This document shows, in pieces, positions 19,301-28,144 of a stretch of 64,000 nt of DNA. Both the position numbers and the translations under genes were made by a program. The stretch is taken from the NCBI GenBank assembly GCA_942490535.1, contig CALNXQ010000003.1, forward strand, positions 930,001 through 994,000, in the 5' to 3' direction. Source of the DNA: JAEINY01 sp942490535 (GTDB taxonomy: Bacteria; Bacteroidota; Bacteroidia; Bacteroidales; Marinilabiliaceae). The notes below the pieces were generated by a model. The model worked only from the letters and a program-made list of their open reading frames with translations. It did not search any database and was not told the DNA's origin. The first letter of the stretch is position 1. Each line of letters begins with the position of its first letter.

Positions 19301-20669
19301 TCTGGGATTCTTACCCATGGCCATTTCCTCATCTGCAGGGGCCGAAGTACAGCGTCCCTTAGCGACAGTGGTAGTAGGTGGTTTGATATCAGCCACATTA
19401 TTAACATTGATTGTGCTACCAGTGTTGTATGCCATTTTCGATCGACGGACTAAAGGCTTCTCTCCAAAGAAGGCAGCACGTTTGGGCATGGTATTGGTGC
19501 TGCTTACAGGCGGCTCTTTATCAGCCCGGGCCCAGCAGGAGGTGACCAGCCTTGATCAGGCCGTCCTACTGGCATTGGAGCATAATAAGGCACTCCGTTC
19601 ATCGGAGCAACGTTTTCAACAGCAATCTCAACTGGTTGGTACAGCCTTCAATCCGGAAAAAACGAGGGTGTATTACAATTATGATGAGAGTGCCCGAGCC
19701 GACAACGGTCAGGTGTTAAAAGTTTGGGGCGTAGAACAAGCACTCAAATTCCCAACCGTGTACGGGGCGCAAAGAAAGGTGCTGAAAACAGAAGCTAGCC
19801 TTACGAAGCAGCAATATGAAATGGATAAGCAGCAGTTGATCAAAGAAGTTTCCAAAGCCTATTATGACGTGTTGTATTGGCAGGAAGTTAACCGGAAATA
19901 CGCCTATTTGGATAGTTTGTTTACCCATTTCGAGCAAGCAGCCCAGCTACGGTATGAGGTGGGTGAAACCAATTACCTGGAAAAGCTAACGGCGGAAACG
20001 AAACAACGGGAAATAGCCATCCTGTTGGAGCAAAGTAATGAGAGCATTCAGCAAGCTTATGTGGAATTGAATCAATGGCTGCAAGTGGAAGTGTCCTACC
20101 ACCTCACCGAAACCCTGCTACCCCGGGTGCCATTGCAGACTTTGGATACGGTAAATCACGCCGGCCTGCGTTGGTATGATCAAACACGGCAATTGGCCCT
20201 CAATCAGGTGTCGCTTCAAAAGCAGCAGTGGTTGCCCGATCTGACCATGGAAGTGTTTCAAGCCAGTCACTCAGGAGCTAATGCGCCAAAATACATGGGT
20301 TTTCAGGCCGGTATTGCCATTCCGCTGTGGTTTGGTGCGCCGCGCGCAGAGGTGAAAGCTGCTAAAATAGGAGCTTCCATGGCGCAAGCGGCAAAAGAAA
20401 ACTACCACACTCAGTTAGAAGCCAGGTATCAATCCTTGCGATCTGATATTACAAAATATGAACAGGCTTTGGTATATTATGATCAAAATGGAAAAAAATT
20501 GGCCAATGAGTTGCTGGTGAATGCGCATATGGCCTTTCATGAAGGAGAAATTGATTTTTTGCAGTACGTGCAATTAATCGAAACGGCTAAAAATATAGAA
20601 TTGAACCATTTAAATAATCTGAGGCAGTATAATGCAGCTGTGCTGGATGCTAACTACTTATTGAATTAA
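16338..20669 (+). CDS. cusA: Heavy-metal RND efflux pump fused to outer-membrane channel (CusA-CusC)
   Basis: 1443 residues from ATG 16338 (MLERIIQYSIHHK, the family start); the ATG at 16290 only adds a non-conserved leader. Residues 1 to about 1035 form a CusA/CzcA-type HME-RND transporter, with IGAVPDITNNQVQI, the TM4 relay SLGAIDFGIIIDGAVIIVEF and EGDFVIQPVL. At about residue 1045 a hydrophobic, signal-like segment ending SARAQQ leads into a TolC-like outer-membrane factor of about 390 residues (coiled-coil helices, LEKLTAETKQREIA). The fusion places pump and channel on one chain, which is known in Bacteroidota. The adaptor CusB is encoded 2 bp downstream. Confidence 0.9.
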   Translation: MLERIIQYSIHHKLIVFLFTFGVIGYGIYALFQIPIGAVPDITNNQVQIITSSRNLATEDVEKFITYPIELEMANLPEVKEIRSVSKFGLSVVTVVFHDNIGTFLPRQLIAEKIKSAEERIPESFGKPFMGPISTGLGEIYQYILDVEPEHAHKYSTTDLRTIQDWVVRRQLSGIPGVVEVNTWGGHLKQYEVAVDPAQLRAMHLSISQVYAAIEKNNSVAGGGYIEKVNETYFVRGEGLAASLQDIENIVVENRDGIPVYVKDIATVGFGHATRFGAITGNGEGEKVLGQVMMLKGADSKAVIEAVKERVAAIEPSLPEGVVINPFLERSELIGKTTFTIAENLILGCLIVIFVVVLLLGNMRSGLVVASIIPICLFFALSLMHIFGVDANLMSLGAIDFGIIIDGAVIIVEFIAYKITSHREQLAGLPVKEQRRLIDKITFQGTTKMMNSAVFGQLIIIIVFIPILTLVNVEGKMFRPMALVFCFALLGAMILCFTYVPVMASLFIRPSKNSKRNISVRLLAFLNKQYQPTITWALRRKKAVLSMAGALLVMVGLLFSQMGGEFVPTLNEGDFVIQPVLKTGTSLSKTIEMTTRMEKILKTFPEVDQVVSRIGAAEVPTDPMSMEESDIIIKLKPKSEWVSAKTKDELADRFKEALSEIPGIDYEFTQPIEMRFNELITGVRADLAIKVFGEDLDILYNKAIEIQNAIQNVEGAADIIVEKVAGLPQMSVIYDRQKIAKYGLNIAELNELVTMGFAGLTAGTIFEGEKQFDLVVRYNQANRLDIEHLETASIQLPNGSRLPLSELAQVTYTKGPAKISRDDTKRRVVIGVNVRNRDLESVVNEVSHIIESQVELPVGYNVTYGGQFENLRAAKSRLLIAVPIALILIFVLLYFAFNSVKEALLIYSAIPLATVGGVLLLYMRDMPFSISAGVGFIALFGIAVLNGIVLIEEFKELKAHGVHNINRRILVGTQKRLRPVLLTAAAAALGFLPMAISSSAGAEVQRPLATVVVGGLISATLLTLIVLPVLYAIFDRRTKGFSPKKAARLGMVLVLLTGGSLSARAQQEVTSLDQAVLLALEHNKALRSSEQRFQQQSQLVGTAFNPEKTRVYYNYDESARADNGQVLKVWGVEQALKFPTVYGAQRKVLKTEASLTKQQYEMDKQQLIKEVSKAYYDVLYWQEVNRKYAYLDSLFTHFEQAAQLRYEVGETNYLEKLTAETKQREIAILLEQSNESIQQAYVELNQWLQVEVSYHLTETLLPRVPLQTLDTVNHAGLRWYDQTRQLALNQVSLQKQQWLPDLTMEVFQASHSGANAPKYMGFQAGIAIPLWFGAPRAEVKAAKIGASMAQAAKENYHTQLEARYQSLRSDITKYEQALVYYDQNGKKLANELLVNAHMAFHEGEIDFLQYVQLIETAKNIELNHLNNLRQYNAAVLDANYLLN

Positions 20670-20671
20670 TC

Positions 20672-21850
20672 ATGAAAAGGAACTGTAATACTATACAAAT
20701 GAGTCAACAAAAATACGTTTTCGGATGGTTATTGATCTTGTTGCTGGGAGCGTGTGCAGCGCCTAAGGAAAAACAGCAGGTAACAGCTTCAGCTACTACA
20801 TCGATCAACACGGAAAGTCAAATAGTTCTATCGGCTGCTCAATTTTCAGGTGCGAACATGCAATTGGGTAAATTGACACAACGGGAATTTCAACAAACGG
20901 TTCGAACCAACGGAACCATTGAAGTACCCCCTCAATGCGAAGTATCGGTGAGTGGTTACTTTGGCGGATATGTAGAGGGTATCCATCTATTACCCGGACA
21001 AAAAGTGCAGCAAGGAGAAGTGCTCTTCACACTGGAAAATCCAGAATACCTTCAGGTTCAGCAAGAATTTTTAGAGGTGCGCGGACATCTGAGCTACCTG
21101 CAAAGCGATTACGAGCGTCAAAGGGAGCTGATGGCCAAAAATGTGGCTTCCCGTAAGGATTTTATGAAGGCGCAGGCCGATTACGAGGTGATGCAGGCCC
21201 GGTATGAATCCATGCGCAAAAAGTTACACTTAATGCACATTAATCCCGATACACTAACGCCGCAGACAATTACATCCATCATCAGCGTTACGGCCCCCAT
21301 CAATGGTTACATCACCGTATTGAAAGCCAATAAAGGAAGGTACATCAATCCCACCGATGTGGTACTGACCATTACCAATACAGATGCCTTGTTGCTTGAC
21401 CTGGTGGTATTCGAAAAGGACTTACTGAAGGTGCACAAAGGACAGGTCGTAACGTTTCAGTTGCAACACGATGCGACGGGGACTTATCAGGCTGCCATTG
21501 AGGTGGTGGGCAAATCCATTCAGGCAGATAACCGAACAGTAGAAATTCACGCGACCATCCAGCCTCAGGATTATTGTCCAACCTTTACACCCGGTATGTA
21601 TGTGGAGGGTGAAATTGTGACAGCCCGCGATACGGTGTGGGCGCTACCCCACGAAGCGGTGGTCAACCTGGAGGAACAGCACTTTGTATTAGTCCGCAAA
21701 GCCAATGAAAGGGAGACATTGACATTTGAGAAACGACGGGTTATCATTGCCAAAGGAGGTAACGATTACGTGGAGGTAGTGAACGCAAAAGACTTTGCTG
21801 CATCGGATGAATTTCTGATAAAAGGCGCTTTTCAATTAATCATGGATTAA
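20672..21850 (+). CDS. cusB: RND efflux periplasmic adaptor lipoprotein, CusB-like
   Basis: 392 residues. A lipobox (LLLGAC, Cys near residue 28) anchors it to a membrane. A barrel-sandwich hybrid is split by a helical hairpin: SGYFGGYVEGIHLLPGQKVQQGEVLFTLENPEYLQVQQEFLE, then the return strand ISVTAPINGYITVLKANKGRYINPTDVVLTI. Beta-barrel and membrane-proximal domains follow. There is an alternative ATG ten codons in (20699). It completes the tripartite pump with the fused CusA-CusC protein encoded just upstream. Confidence 0.88.
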   Translation: MKRNCNTIQMSQQKYVFGWLLILLLGACAAPKEKQQVTASATTSINTESQIVLSAAQFSGANMQLGKLTQREFQQTVRTNGTIEVPPQCEVSVSGYFGGYVEGIHLLPGQKVQQGEVLFTLENPEYLQVQQEFLEVRGHLSYLQSDYERQRELMAKNVASRKDFMKAQADYEVMQARYESMRKKLHLMHINPDTLTPQTITSIISVTAPINGYITVLKANKGRYINPTDVVLTITNTDALLLDLVVFEKDLLKVHKGQVVTFQLQHDATGTYQAAIEVVGKSIQADNRTVEIHATIQPQDYCPTFTPGMYVEGEIVTARDTVWALPHEAVVNLEEQHFVLVRKANERETLTFEKRRVIIAKGGNDYVEVVNAKDFAASDEFLIKGAFQLIMD

Positions 21851-21877
21851 CATTTTTTTAGTTTGAGTATATTACCG

Positions 21878-21931
21878 GAAGCAGTGGAAGTGCGACAGCG
21901 AGTGTCGTATTTTTCACTGCTTCTTTCTTTT
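21878..21931 (+). terminator. Rho-independent terminator of the cus operon
   Basis: GAAGCAGTG (21878-21886) pairs with CACTGCTTC (21915-21923). Inside, GCGACA and TGTCGT form a second stem, and the sequence TTTCTTTT follows. It lies 28 bp after the cusB stop. Confidence 0.75.
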
Positions 21932-22123
21932 CGGGTCACCAAAAACGTCGTTAGATACTTCCAACGCTAATGAGTGCGGGATAATCGAGCTGCCAGCATC
22001 GGTGTGACCTGAGTCCTGAGAAGTGCTTACCGGTTTTTGCGAAAAAAAAATGAGATTCCCAACAATTAGGGATGGTACCTGTTAAGATAGATAGTTATTT
22101 TGCGAAGCCTTTAACGATCAAGC

Positions 22124-22786
22124 ATGACCAAAGCCAAACACCAGCACGAGCGCAAAACCCTCTGGGTCGTCGTATTAACTGCCATCACCATGGTAGTAGA
22201 GATTATCTTTGGTTTAACCACCAACTCCATGGCCTTGCTGGCCGATGGCATTCACATGGGATCACACGTATTGGCCATTGGCCTGAGTTGGATCGCCTAC
22301 GTGCTGGTACGCAAACTTTCAAAGAATCAGCAATTCTCAGGTAATCCCGATAAAATTTTGTCCCTGTCGGGCTACAGCAGCGGTTTGATGCTGTTGATTT
22401 TTGCCCTCGTCATCCTGGTGGAAGCCATTGAACGCTTCTACAATCCGGCGGTTATCATCTATCAGGAAGCCATCCTGGTAGCCTCCATCGGATTAATTGT
22501 GAATATCGCCAGTGCATTTCTGTTGCATCATGAGGAAGAACATGCCGACCATAATATCCGGGCCGCTTACCTACATGTTATTGCCGATGCATTGACCAGT
22601 CTGTCAGCCATTCTGGGATTGGTGGTGGCCATGATCTGGGACGTTCCGTTCATCGACACCATCGCCGCTATCCTCAGTTCCATGGTCATCATCAAGTGGT
22701 CCATTGGCTTACTCAAAGCATCGGGAAGTACTTTATTGGACATGAAACAGGCGCATCAGCATCCGCACAGCCATCATCACCATTGA
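22124..22786 (+). CDS. CDF-family divalent metal efflux transporter, DmeF-like
   Basis: 220 residues, six TM helices. TM2 carries LLADGIHMGSH and TM5 HVIADALTS (HxxxD). The last position of the TM2 site is His rather than the Asp of Zn-specific CDFs, as in DmeF-type Co/Ni exporters. The N terminus (KAKHQHERK) and C terminus (HQHPHSHHHH) are histidine-rich, and the usual cytoplasmic C-terminal domain is absent. It exports a divalent metal from the cytoplasm; Co or Ni preference is inference. It is separated from cusB by a terminator and so has its own promoter. Confidence 0.82.
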   Translation: MTKAKHQHERKTLWVVVLTAITMVVEIIFGLTTNSMALLADGIHMGSHVLAIGLSWIAYVLVRKLSKNQQFSGNPDKILSLSGYSSGLMLLIFALVILVEAIERFYNPAVIIYQEAILVASIGLIVNIASAFLLHHEEEHADHNIRAAYLHVIADALTSLSAILGLVVAMIWDVPFIDTIAAILSSMVIIKWSIGLLKASGSTLLDMKQAHQHPHSHHHH

Positions 22787-22883
22787 ACCACCCATTCTTA
22801 TAGAAAAATGCAATACCTGTTTTACTTTTGACAAGAAGACAAAGGAGTGGTATATTATCAGTTCAATAAAAAGCCGCGAGAAA

Positions 22884-23132
22884 ATGAAAGTAGACAATTC
22901 ATGGGGTAATGCATCCATCAACTACCAGTCGCACATCACTTGTCCACAGTGTGGACATGAAAAAGAGGAGACCATGCCGGCCAATGCCTGCCGGTTCTTC
23001 TATGAGTGCGAACAGTGCCACGCCTTGCTGAAGCCCCAAAAGGGTGATTGCTGTGTCTTTTGTTCCTATGGATCGGTGAAGTGTCCGCCGGTGCAAGCGC
23101 ATAAAAACTGTTGTCCGGGTCCCAAAGAATAA
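22884..23132 (+). CDS. GDCCVxC cysteine-rich small protein
   Basis: 82 residues, eleven Cys. Two CxxC knuckles (CPQCGHEKE, CEQCHALL) precede the family signature GDCCVFCSYGSVKCPP (about residues 54-69) and a CCPGPKE tail. Homologues are often beside mercury or other metal-resistance genes, and some carry selenocysteine in the signature; here all positions are Cys. Its place after the cus and CDF genes suggests metal binding or handling. No enzymatic activity can be read from the sequence. Confidence 0.75.
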   Translation: MKVDNSWGNASINYQSHITCPQCGHEKEETMPANACRFFYECEQCHALLKPQKGDCCVFCSYGSVKCPPVQAHKNCCPGPKE

Positions 23133-23237
23133 CTTTTTAATGCAAAGAGGTTTGATTTTGTTGGTTTGATGAAAAACATATTTTGTAGTTTTGACTGCCT
23201 TAAATTTTAATAACAAACCAATTTAAAATCAAAATTC

Positions 23238-24626
23238 ATGACAAACCGTTTCAAGTCTATGCCGGTAATGGTGCTGTTGATGGCTCTTTTTGCCTGTCAA
23301 CCCGCCTACCAGCCAAACGATTTAATCACTGCCCTAAATGCCCGCGATGCGCCCACATCACTCCGCATTATTGAAAGTGGTATCGATGTGAATGTAACCG
23401 ATTCCTTAGGTCAGACGCCGGCGCATCTGGCCAGTCAGTACGCCATGGCTTCCGTTCTTGATGCACTGATTGCCGCCAAAGCTGATCTGAATCAAAAAGA
23501 TCAGGCCGGCTATACCCCGCTTAACTATGCGCTGATCGCCGGTGATCAGGCCTTCACGCAACAATTACTTCGCAATGGGGCCGTAACGTATCACAACGAC
23601 TTACCCGACTTATCGGATGGGCCTTATGTGGATTATACAGCAGAAGGATTGTATGCCTATTACCTGGTGCACGATTCCCTGCAAGGCGCTTCATTTATGA
23701 ATGGAAAACAGCTGCCACCTGACGTAAACCAGTTTAAGGGATGGGGGAAAGATACCATGACCTATACACTGGCGGCATTCCAAAAGCCAGGCCACCACAT
23801 TCAATCGGCGGGCCCGGTTTTTATTTTAGGAGATATCCATGGTCAATACGATCGCCTGATACAGAATTTAACCGACAATGCCATCATCGACTCCCGGTTA
23901 AACTGGAATTATGGAGAGGGGAACCTCGTGTTTGTCGGCGACATCATGGACAGGGGCGACAAAGTAACCGAAGCACTTTGGCTCATTTATAAACTGGAAA
24001 AACAGGCACAACAAGCCGGTGGTAGTGTGAACATGGTACTGGGTAACCATGAGATGCTGGTGCTCAACAACGACCTCCGTTACCTGGCGCCCAAATACAA
24101 GGCACTGGGTCAGAACACTGGTTTGGATCAAACCCGGCTCTACCATCCCAATTCAGTGATGGGGCAATGGCTGCGCGCCCGTCCGGCCATGGTAAAAATC
24201 AATGATGTATTGGTGGTACATGGCGGTATCTCGGCCCTATTGCTGGATCAATTTGAATCCATCGAACAAATTAACCACATGACGGCCCACTATTTTAAAG
24301 GCGGCAAAAATGCCCTGAACCGCGAAGAGCTGGATATGATCACCACATCCTTTGGCCCCTTCTGGTACCGGGGATTTTTTCAGGCGTCTTCCAAATATGA
24401 ACAGCTCCAAGAGGCGGAACTGGATCAACTCATGGCTCAACTGGATGTGCAGACCATTGTAGTGGGTCATACTGAAAATGATGAGATATCAAGTTACTTC
24501 AATGGCAAAGTGATGGATGTGAACATTCCCCTTTGGAATAAGGAGGTACCCAACCAGGCCCTGCTCATTGAAGACGGTGCTTTTTACCGCCTGGGTGAAA
24601 ATGGGGTGAAAACCAAACTCAAATAA
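23238..24626 (+). CDS. Ankyrin-repeat / calcineurin-like phosphoesterase lipoprotein
   Basis: 462 residues. Lipoprotein signal (VMVLLMALFAC, Cys near 20). Two to three ankyrin repeats follow (DSLGQTPAHLASQYAMASVLDALIAAKADLNQ, DQAGYTPLNYALIAGD, about residues 50-120). Then comes a metallophosphoesterase core with GDIHGQ (about 197), GDIMDRG (about 234), GNHEM (about 269), VVHGG (about 325) and VVGHT. All metal-ligand motifs of a PPP/ApaH-like dinuclear site are present. Export means it acts in the periplasm or on the cell surface. The substrate is unknown. Confidence 0.82.
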   Translation: MTNRFKSMPVMVLLMALFACQPAYQPNDLITALNARDAPTSLRIIESGIDVNVTDSLGQTPAHLASQYAMASVLDALIAAKADLNQKDQAGYTPLNYALIAGDQAFTQQLLRNGAVTYHNDLPDLSDGPYVDYTAEGLYAYYLVHDSLQGASFMNGKQLPPDVNQFKGWGKDTMTYTLAAFQKPGHHIQSAGPVFILGDIHGQYDRLIQNLTDNAIIDSRLNWNYGEGNLVFVGDIMDRGDKVTEALWLIYKLEKQAQQAGGSVNMVLGNHEMLVLNNDLRYLAPKYKALGQNTGLDQTRLYHPNSVMGQWLRARPAMVKINDVLVVHGGISALLLDQFESIEQINHMTAHYFKGGKNALNREELDMITTSFGPFWYRGFFQASSKYEQLQEAELDQLMAQLDVQTIVVGHTENDEISSYFNGKVMDVNIPLWNKEVPNQALLIEDGAFYRLGENGVKTKLK

Positions 24627-24638
24627 ACTTAATATTTA

Positions 24639-24726
24639 CCCAACCTGGACGAGGTAGAACTAAACCCGTCGGGCTTAGGATCAACGATTCCTAATGGATT
24701 GTCGTTACTCCACCAGGTTGGGTTTT
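24639..24726 (+). other. Long hairpin after the phosphoesterase gene
   Basis: CCCAACCTGG (24639-24648) pairs with CCAGGTTGGG (24713-24722), followed by TTTTAA; the 64-nt loop could fold further. It could be a terminator with an unusually large loop or a small structured RNA. From there to the phosphate operon (about 24730-25190) I see only the Pho-box-like site described below. Confidence 0.5.
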
Positions 24727-25019
24727 AATCCAAACAACCTCTCCCGTCAAGAAACTACTAACATCTACATTTCCAAACCCCATGCACCTTGTATTACACG
24801 GACAAATTCCAATCGAGTGCTGCTGAGGCAACCGGATAAGCAGCCTGTCTATCTATGACCCTCTCGATAGTCGGGAGTGATATGTGCTAATCAAAGAAGT
24901 GAGAAAATTAAATCTACCATAAAGTTGCCTTCATGCTTCTTAAGGATTTACAAGTACCCCCTCCTTCCCTTTAATCGATGAACAGATAACAAATCAATAG
25001 CAAATCAGAAAGCATTCCA

Positions 25020-25042
25020 TGTTAATTTTTCGTTAACATTCA
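25020..25042 (+). promoter_or_regulatory. Candidate Pho box upstream of pstS
   Basis: GTTAAT at 25021 and GTTAAC at 25032 are direct repeats with 11-bp spacing, the geometry of tandem PhoB half-sites. The site is about 150-170 bp upstream of pstS. The match is short, so this is a candidate only. Confidence 0.35.
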
Positions 25043-25190
25043 CTCGGCCTGCCATAATATTATGCCTTTGATCTTGAATATGCTATGAAGTTGCCTTAAC
25101 TTGAAAACAGAATACACAGAAGGATGAACAAATCAAAATCAAGGAAGCCATCACTTCAAGGATAGTAATCACTCTAAATGTAACATGGTC

Positions 25191-26273
25191 ATGAAAAAAG
25201 TATTAATTATTTGTCTGGTGACAGCACTGGTAATAGCTTGCCAGGATGGAAAGAAAAAAACGGGTCAGCAGACTTCGGAAAAAGACGTGAGCCTGACGGC
25301 TGCCGGTGCTACTTTTCCCCTGCCCTACTACAATATGGTTATTAAAGATTACAACGCAAAAACAGGTATACAGGTCACCTATGGCGGAATTGGTTCAGGG
25401 GGTGGTATTAAAAGTTTAAAAGATAAAGTCGTGGATTTTGGTGCTACAGATGCTTATCTGACCGATACCCAAATGACCGAAATGCCAGCTGAAATAGTGC
25501 ACATCCCAACTTGTTTAGGAGCTGTGGTGATCGGCTACAATCTGCCGGACGTCGCCAATCTGAAGCTTACTGAAGACTTGTTGGAAGGTATTTTTATGGG
25601 AAGCATCACCAAATGGAATGACACACGGCTGATGGCCAATAATCCGGATGTGAATTTACCGGATCAGGACATCGTATTTGTGCACCGTTCAGATGGTAGT
25701 GGCACCACTTATATATTCAGCGACTACATGTGCAAAATCAGTGCTGAATGGGCCGACCAGGTAGGTCGGGGCAAATCGCTGAAATGGCCGGTAGGTATGG
25801 GAGCCAAGGGAAATCCAGGCGTGGCCGGCACCATTCAGTCCACAATTGGATCCATCGGTTACATCGGATCCGAATTCGCTTTCGCCCAAAAAATCCAGGT
25901 GGCCTTGTTAAAAAACAGGGCCGGCAACTACATTGAGCCTTCCCTTGAGTCCATTAGCGCCGCTGCCCAAGGCGAACTGCCACCCGATACACGCACCATG
26001 CTGACCCATTCCTTAGATGCCAATGCCTACCCAATCTGTGGATTTACCTGGCTCATTCTGTATAAAGAACAAGCCTATAGCGGTCGTACACAGGAACGGG
26101 CCACAGCCACCCTTCAGTTTCTGGATTGGTTGATTAGTTCCGAAGCGCAGTCGGCGGCTATTAAAGTGCATTATGCACCCCTCCCTCCAAAGGCCGTAGC
26201 GCAAGCTCATGCCATTCTTAAAACAGTGACTTATAACGGAACACCTATCCTTGGCGAAAAAAGGCGTGAATAG
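25191..26273 (+). CDS. pstS: Phosphate ABC transporter substrate-binding lipoprotein
   Basis: 360 residues from ATG 25191 (MKKVLIICLVTALVIAC, lipobox Cys17); an ATG two codons earlier is equally possible. Family features: LTAAGATFPLPYYNMVIKDY, VTYGGIGSGGGIKSL, VDFGATDAYLTD, FVHRSDGSGTTYIFSDYM (phosphate-binding loop with R-S-D-G-S-G-T) and GSIGYIGSEFA. It binds phosphate outside the inner membrane and hands it to PstC/PstA, and is the first gene of the pst operon. Confidence 0.93.
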   Translation: MKKVLIICLVTALVIACQDGKKKTGQQTSEKDVSLTAAGATFPLPYYNMVIKDYNAKTGIQVTYGGIGSGGGIKSLKDKVVDFGATDAYLTDTQMTEMPAEIVHIPTCLGAVVIGYNLPDVANLKLTEDLLEGIFMGSITKWNDTRLMANNPDVNLPDQDIVFVHRSDGSGTTYIFSDYMCKISAEWADQVGRGKSLKWPVGMGAKGNPGVAGTIQSTIGSIGYIGSEFAFAQKIQVALLKNRAGNYIEPSLESISAAAQGELPPDTRTMLTHSLDANAYPICGFTWLILYKEQAYSGRTQERATATLQFLDWLISSEAQSAAIKVHYAPLPPKAVAQAHAILKTVTYNGTPILGEKRRE

Positions 26274-26378
26274 CATAAATACAGTCCGGACACTTCCCAA
26301 TAAGCGGATGACTTCAAAAAAAGAAAGCGCTGGTATTTATGTGTGCATTGTTGGATTTAAAATTTTAGGTTACGCCCT

Positions 26379-27230
26379 ATGAAGAGTGATAGACTTACTC
26401 AATGGCTCCTGTTTACAGCCTCACTGGTCATTATTATAATAACCGGTGGGATCGTGTTTTCACTGCTCAGTGATGCCATTCCGGTGTTTGAGAAATTTGG
26501 CTGGCACTTTATCTTCTCCACGGCATGGAACCCCACCGAGGGACGGGAAGAATACGGCGCCTTACCCTTCATTGCCGGCACCCTAAGCACTTCGCTACTG
26601 GCATTGATCATCTGCTTACCCATGGCGTTTGCCACAGCCCTTTTTATTGGTGAATATTTCAGTAAGTCCGTGTTATCCTCAGGCCTGAGGTCGCTGATAG
26701 ATGTATTGGCAGGCATCCCTTCCATCGTTTATGGCTTATGGGGCTTTTACACCTTACGCCCACTCATTGTGCAAATGGGTCTTGATCCCCAGGGGTATGG
26801 CATTTTCACGGCAGGATTGGTGCTGGCCATCATGATCATTCCCTATGCCACATCCATTAGCGCCGAGATCATAAAAATGGTGCCTGTGGAGTTAAAGGAA
26901 GCGGCCTATTCACTGGGAGCTACCCGGCTGGAAGTAATTATACATGTCATTTTACCTTCTGCCCGCTCCGGCATTGTGGCCAGTTTTATTCTGGCCTTTG
27001 GACGGGCCCTGGGCGAAACAATGGCCGTTACCATGTTAATTGGCAATACCAACATAATCCCCAAAGGACTCTTTAGCACCGGAAATAGCATGGCCAGTGT
27101 CATTGCTAATCAGTTTGGAGAAGCCGATGGACTGAAGCTGAGCGCACTGATTGCCATTGGCTTATTACTGTTTATGATGACCGGAATCGTGAATGCCATT
27201 GGTAAGCTGGTGATCAAAAAACTTTCATGA
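26379..27230 (+). CDS. pstC: Phosphate ABC transporter permease PstC
   Basis: 283 residues, six TM helices. Family motifs: FIFSTAWNPTEGREEYGALPFIAGTL, LIDVLAGIPSIVYGLWGF, and the EAA loop ELKEAAYSLGATRLEVIIHVILPSARSGIVASFILAFGRALGETMAV. It forms the translocation pore with PstA. The 105-bp gap from pstS contains no clear terminator. Confidence 0.92.
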   Translation: MKSDRLTQWLLFTASLVIIIITGGIVFSLLSDAIPVFEKFGWHFIFSTAWNPTEGREEYGALPFIAGTLSTSLLALIICLPMAFATALFIGEYFSKSVLSSGLRSLIDVLAGIPSIVYGLWGFYTLRPLIVQMGLDPQGYGIFTAGLVLAIMIIPYATSISAEIIKMVPVELKEAAYSLGATRLEVIIHVILPSARSGIVASFILAFGRALGETMAVTMLIGNTNIIPKGLFSTGNSMASVIANQFGEADGLKLSALIAIGLLLFMMTGIVNAIGKLVIKKLS

Positions 27231-27242
27231 AAGAATAATGGC

Positions 27243-28139
27243 ATGCATACAATCATTTATTATAAAATAGATCATGATAATACTTCTATCAGAAGACTAA
27301 AAAATCGACTCTTCTTTTGGGGCATAATTATCGTGTCACTCATCACTATTTCACCGATTCTTTTCATCGTAGGAGAGCTCATAGTGAGAGGCTACCAACA
27401 GATTAATCTTTCCTTTTTTACCGAAGTCACACCCGATACCCTGCAAGCCATGACAGCCATTGCAAATAACGAAGTAATACCGGGCGGCATTGTCAATGGG
27501 ATAACCGGCACACTGCTCATTGTAGGGATGGCCGTCGTAGTGGCAGTTCCTGTGGGGATACTGACAGGTCTGTTTCTGTTCGAGAATCAGGGTCAGAAGT
27601 ACACTGATCTGATCCGCAACCTGTGTGACATTCTTCAGGGTGTACCGTCCATTGTATTGGGCCTGATTGCCTACCTATGGGTGGTTAAACACATCACCAA
27701 TGGCTATTCCGCCATGGCCGGCAGCGTAGCATTGGCCATTATGATGTTGCCATTAATTGTCCGCTCGACGGAAGAAACCATGAAAATGATACCGGGCACA
27801 TTGAAAGAAGCCGGATTAGCCCTTGGTGCTCCTTACTACAAAGTGATTTTGCGAGTATTAATTCCCACCGGATTCAGCGGATTGCTCACTGGTATTTTAC
27901 TGGGCATCTCGCGCATTCTGGGCGAAACAGCGCCGCTAATGCTAACCACTCTGGGCAATCCTGCCATCAACTGGGATCCATCCTTGCCAACCAGTGCTGT
28001 ACCCTTATTGATTTGGGATTTTTACAACGACCCGAACATGGTCAATCTGGTGTGGAGTTCATCCCTTTTTCTCATGGGTTTTGTCTTGACTTTGAATCTC
28101 ATATCAAGGCGAATCGCTGCTAAACGAAATCCGAACTAA
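27243..28139 (+). CDS. pstA: Phosphate ABC transporter permease PstA
   Basis: 298 residues, six TM helices. Motifs: GIVNGITGTLLIVG, LCDILQGVPSIVLGLIAYLWVV, and the EAA loop GTLKEAGLALGAPYYKVILRVLIPTGFSGLLTGILLGISRILGETAPLMLT. The start 12 bp after pstC and the 5-bp gap to pstB support one transcript. Confidence 0.92.
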   Translation: MHTIIYYKIDHDNTSIRRLKNRLFFWGIIIVSLITISPILFIVGELIVRGYQQINLSFFTEVTPDTLQAMTAIANNEVIPGGIVNGITGTLLIVGMAVVVAVPVGILTGLFLFENQGQKYTDLIRNLCDILQGVPSIVLGLIAYLWVVKHITNGYSAMAGSVALAIMMLPLIVRSTEETMKMIPGTLKEAGLALGAPYYKVILRVLIPTGFSGLLTGILLGISRILGETAPLMLTTLGNPAINWDPSLPTSAVPLLIWDFYNDPNMVNLVWSSSLFLMGFVLTLNLISRRIAAKRNPN

Positions 28140-28144
28140 AGAAG

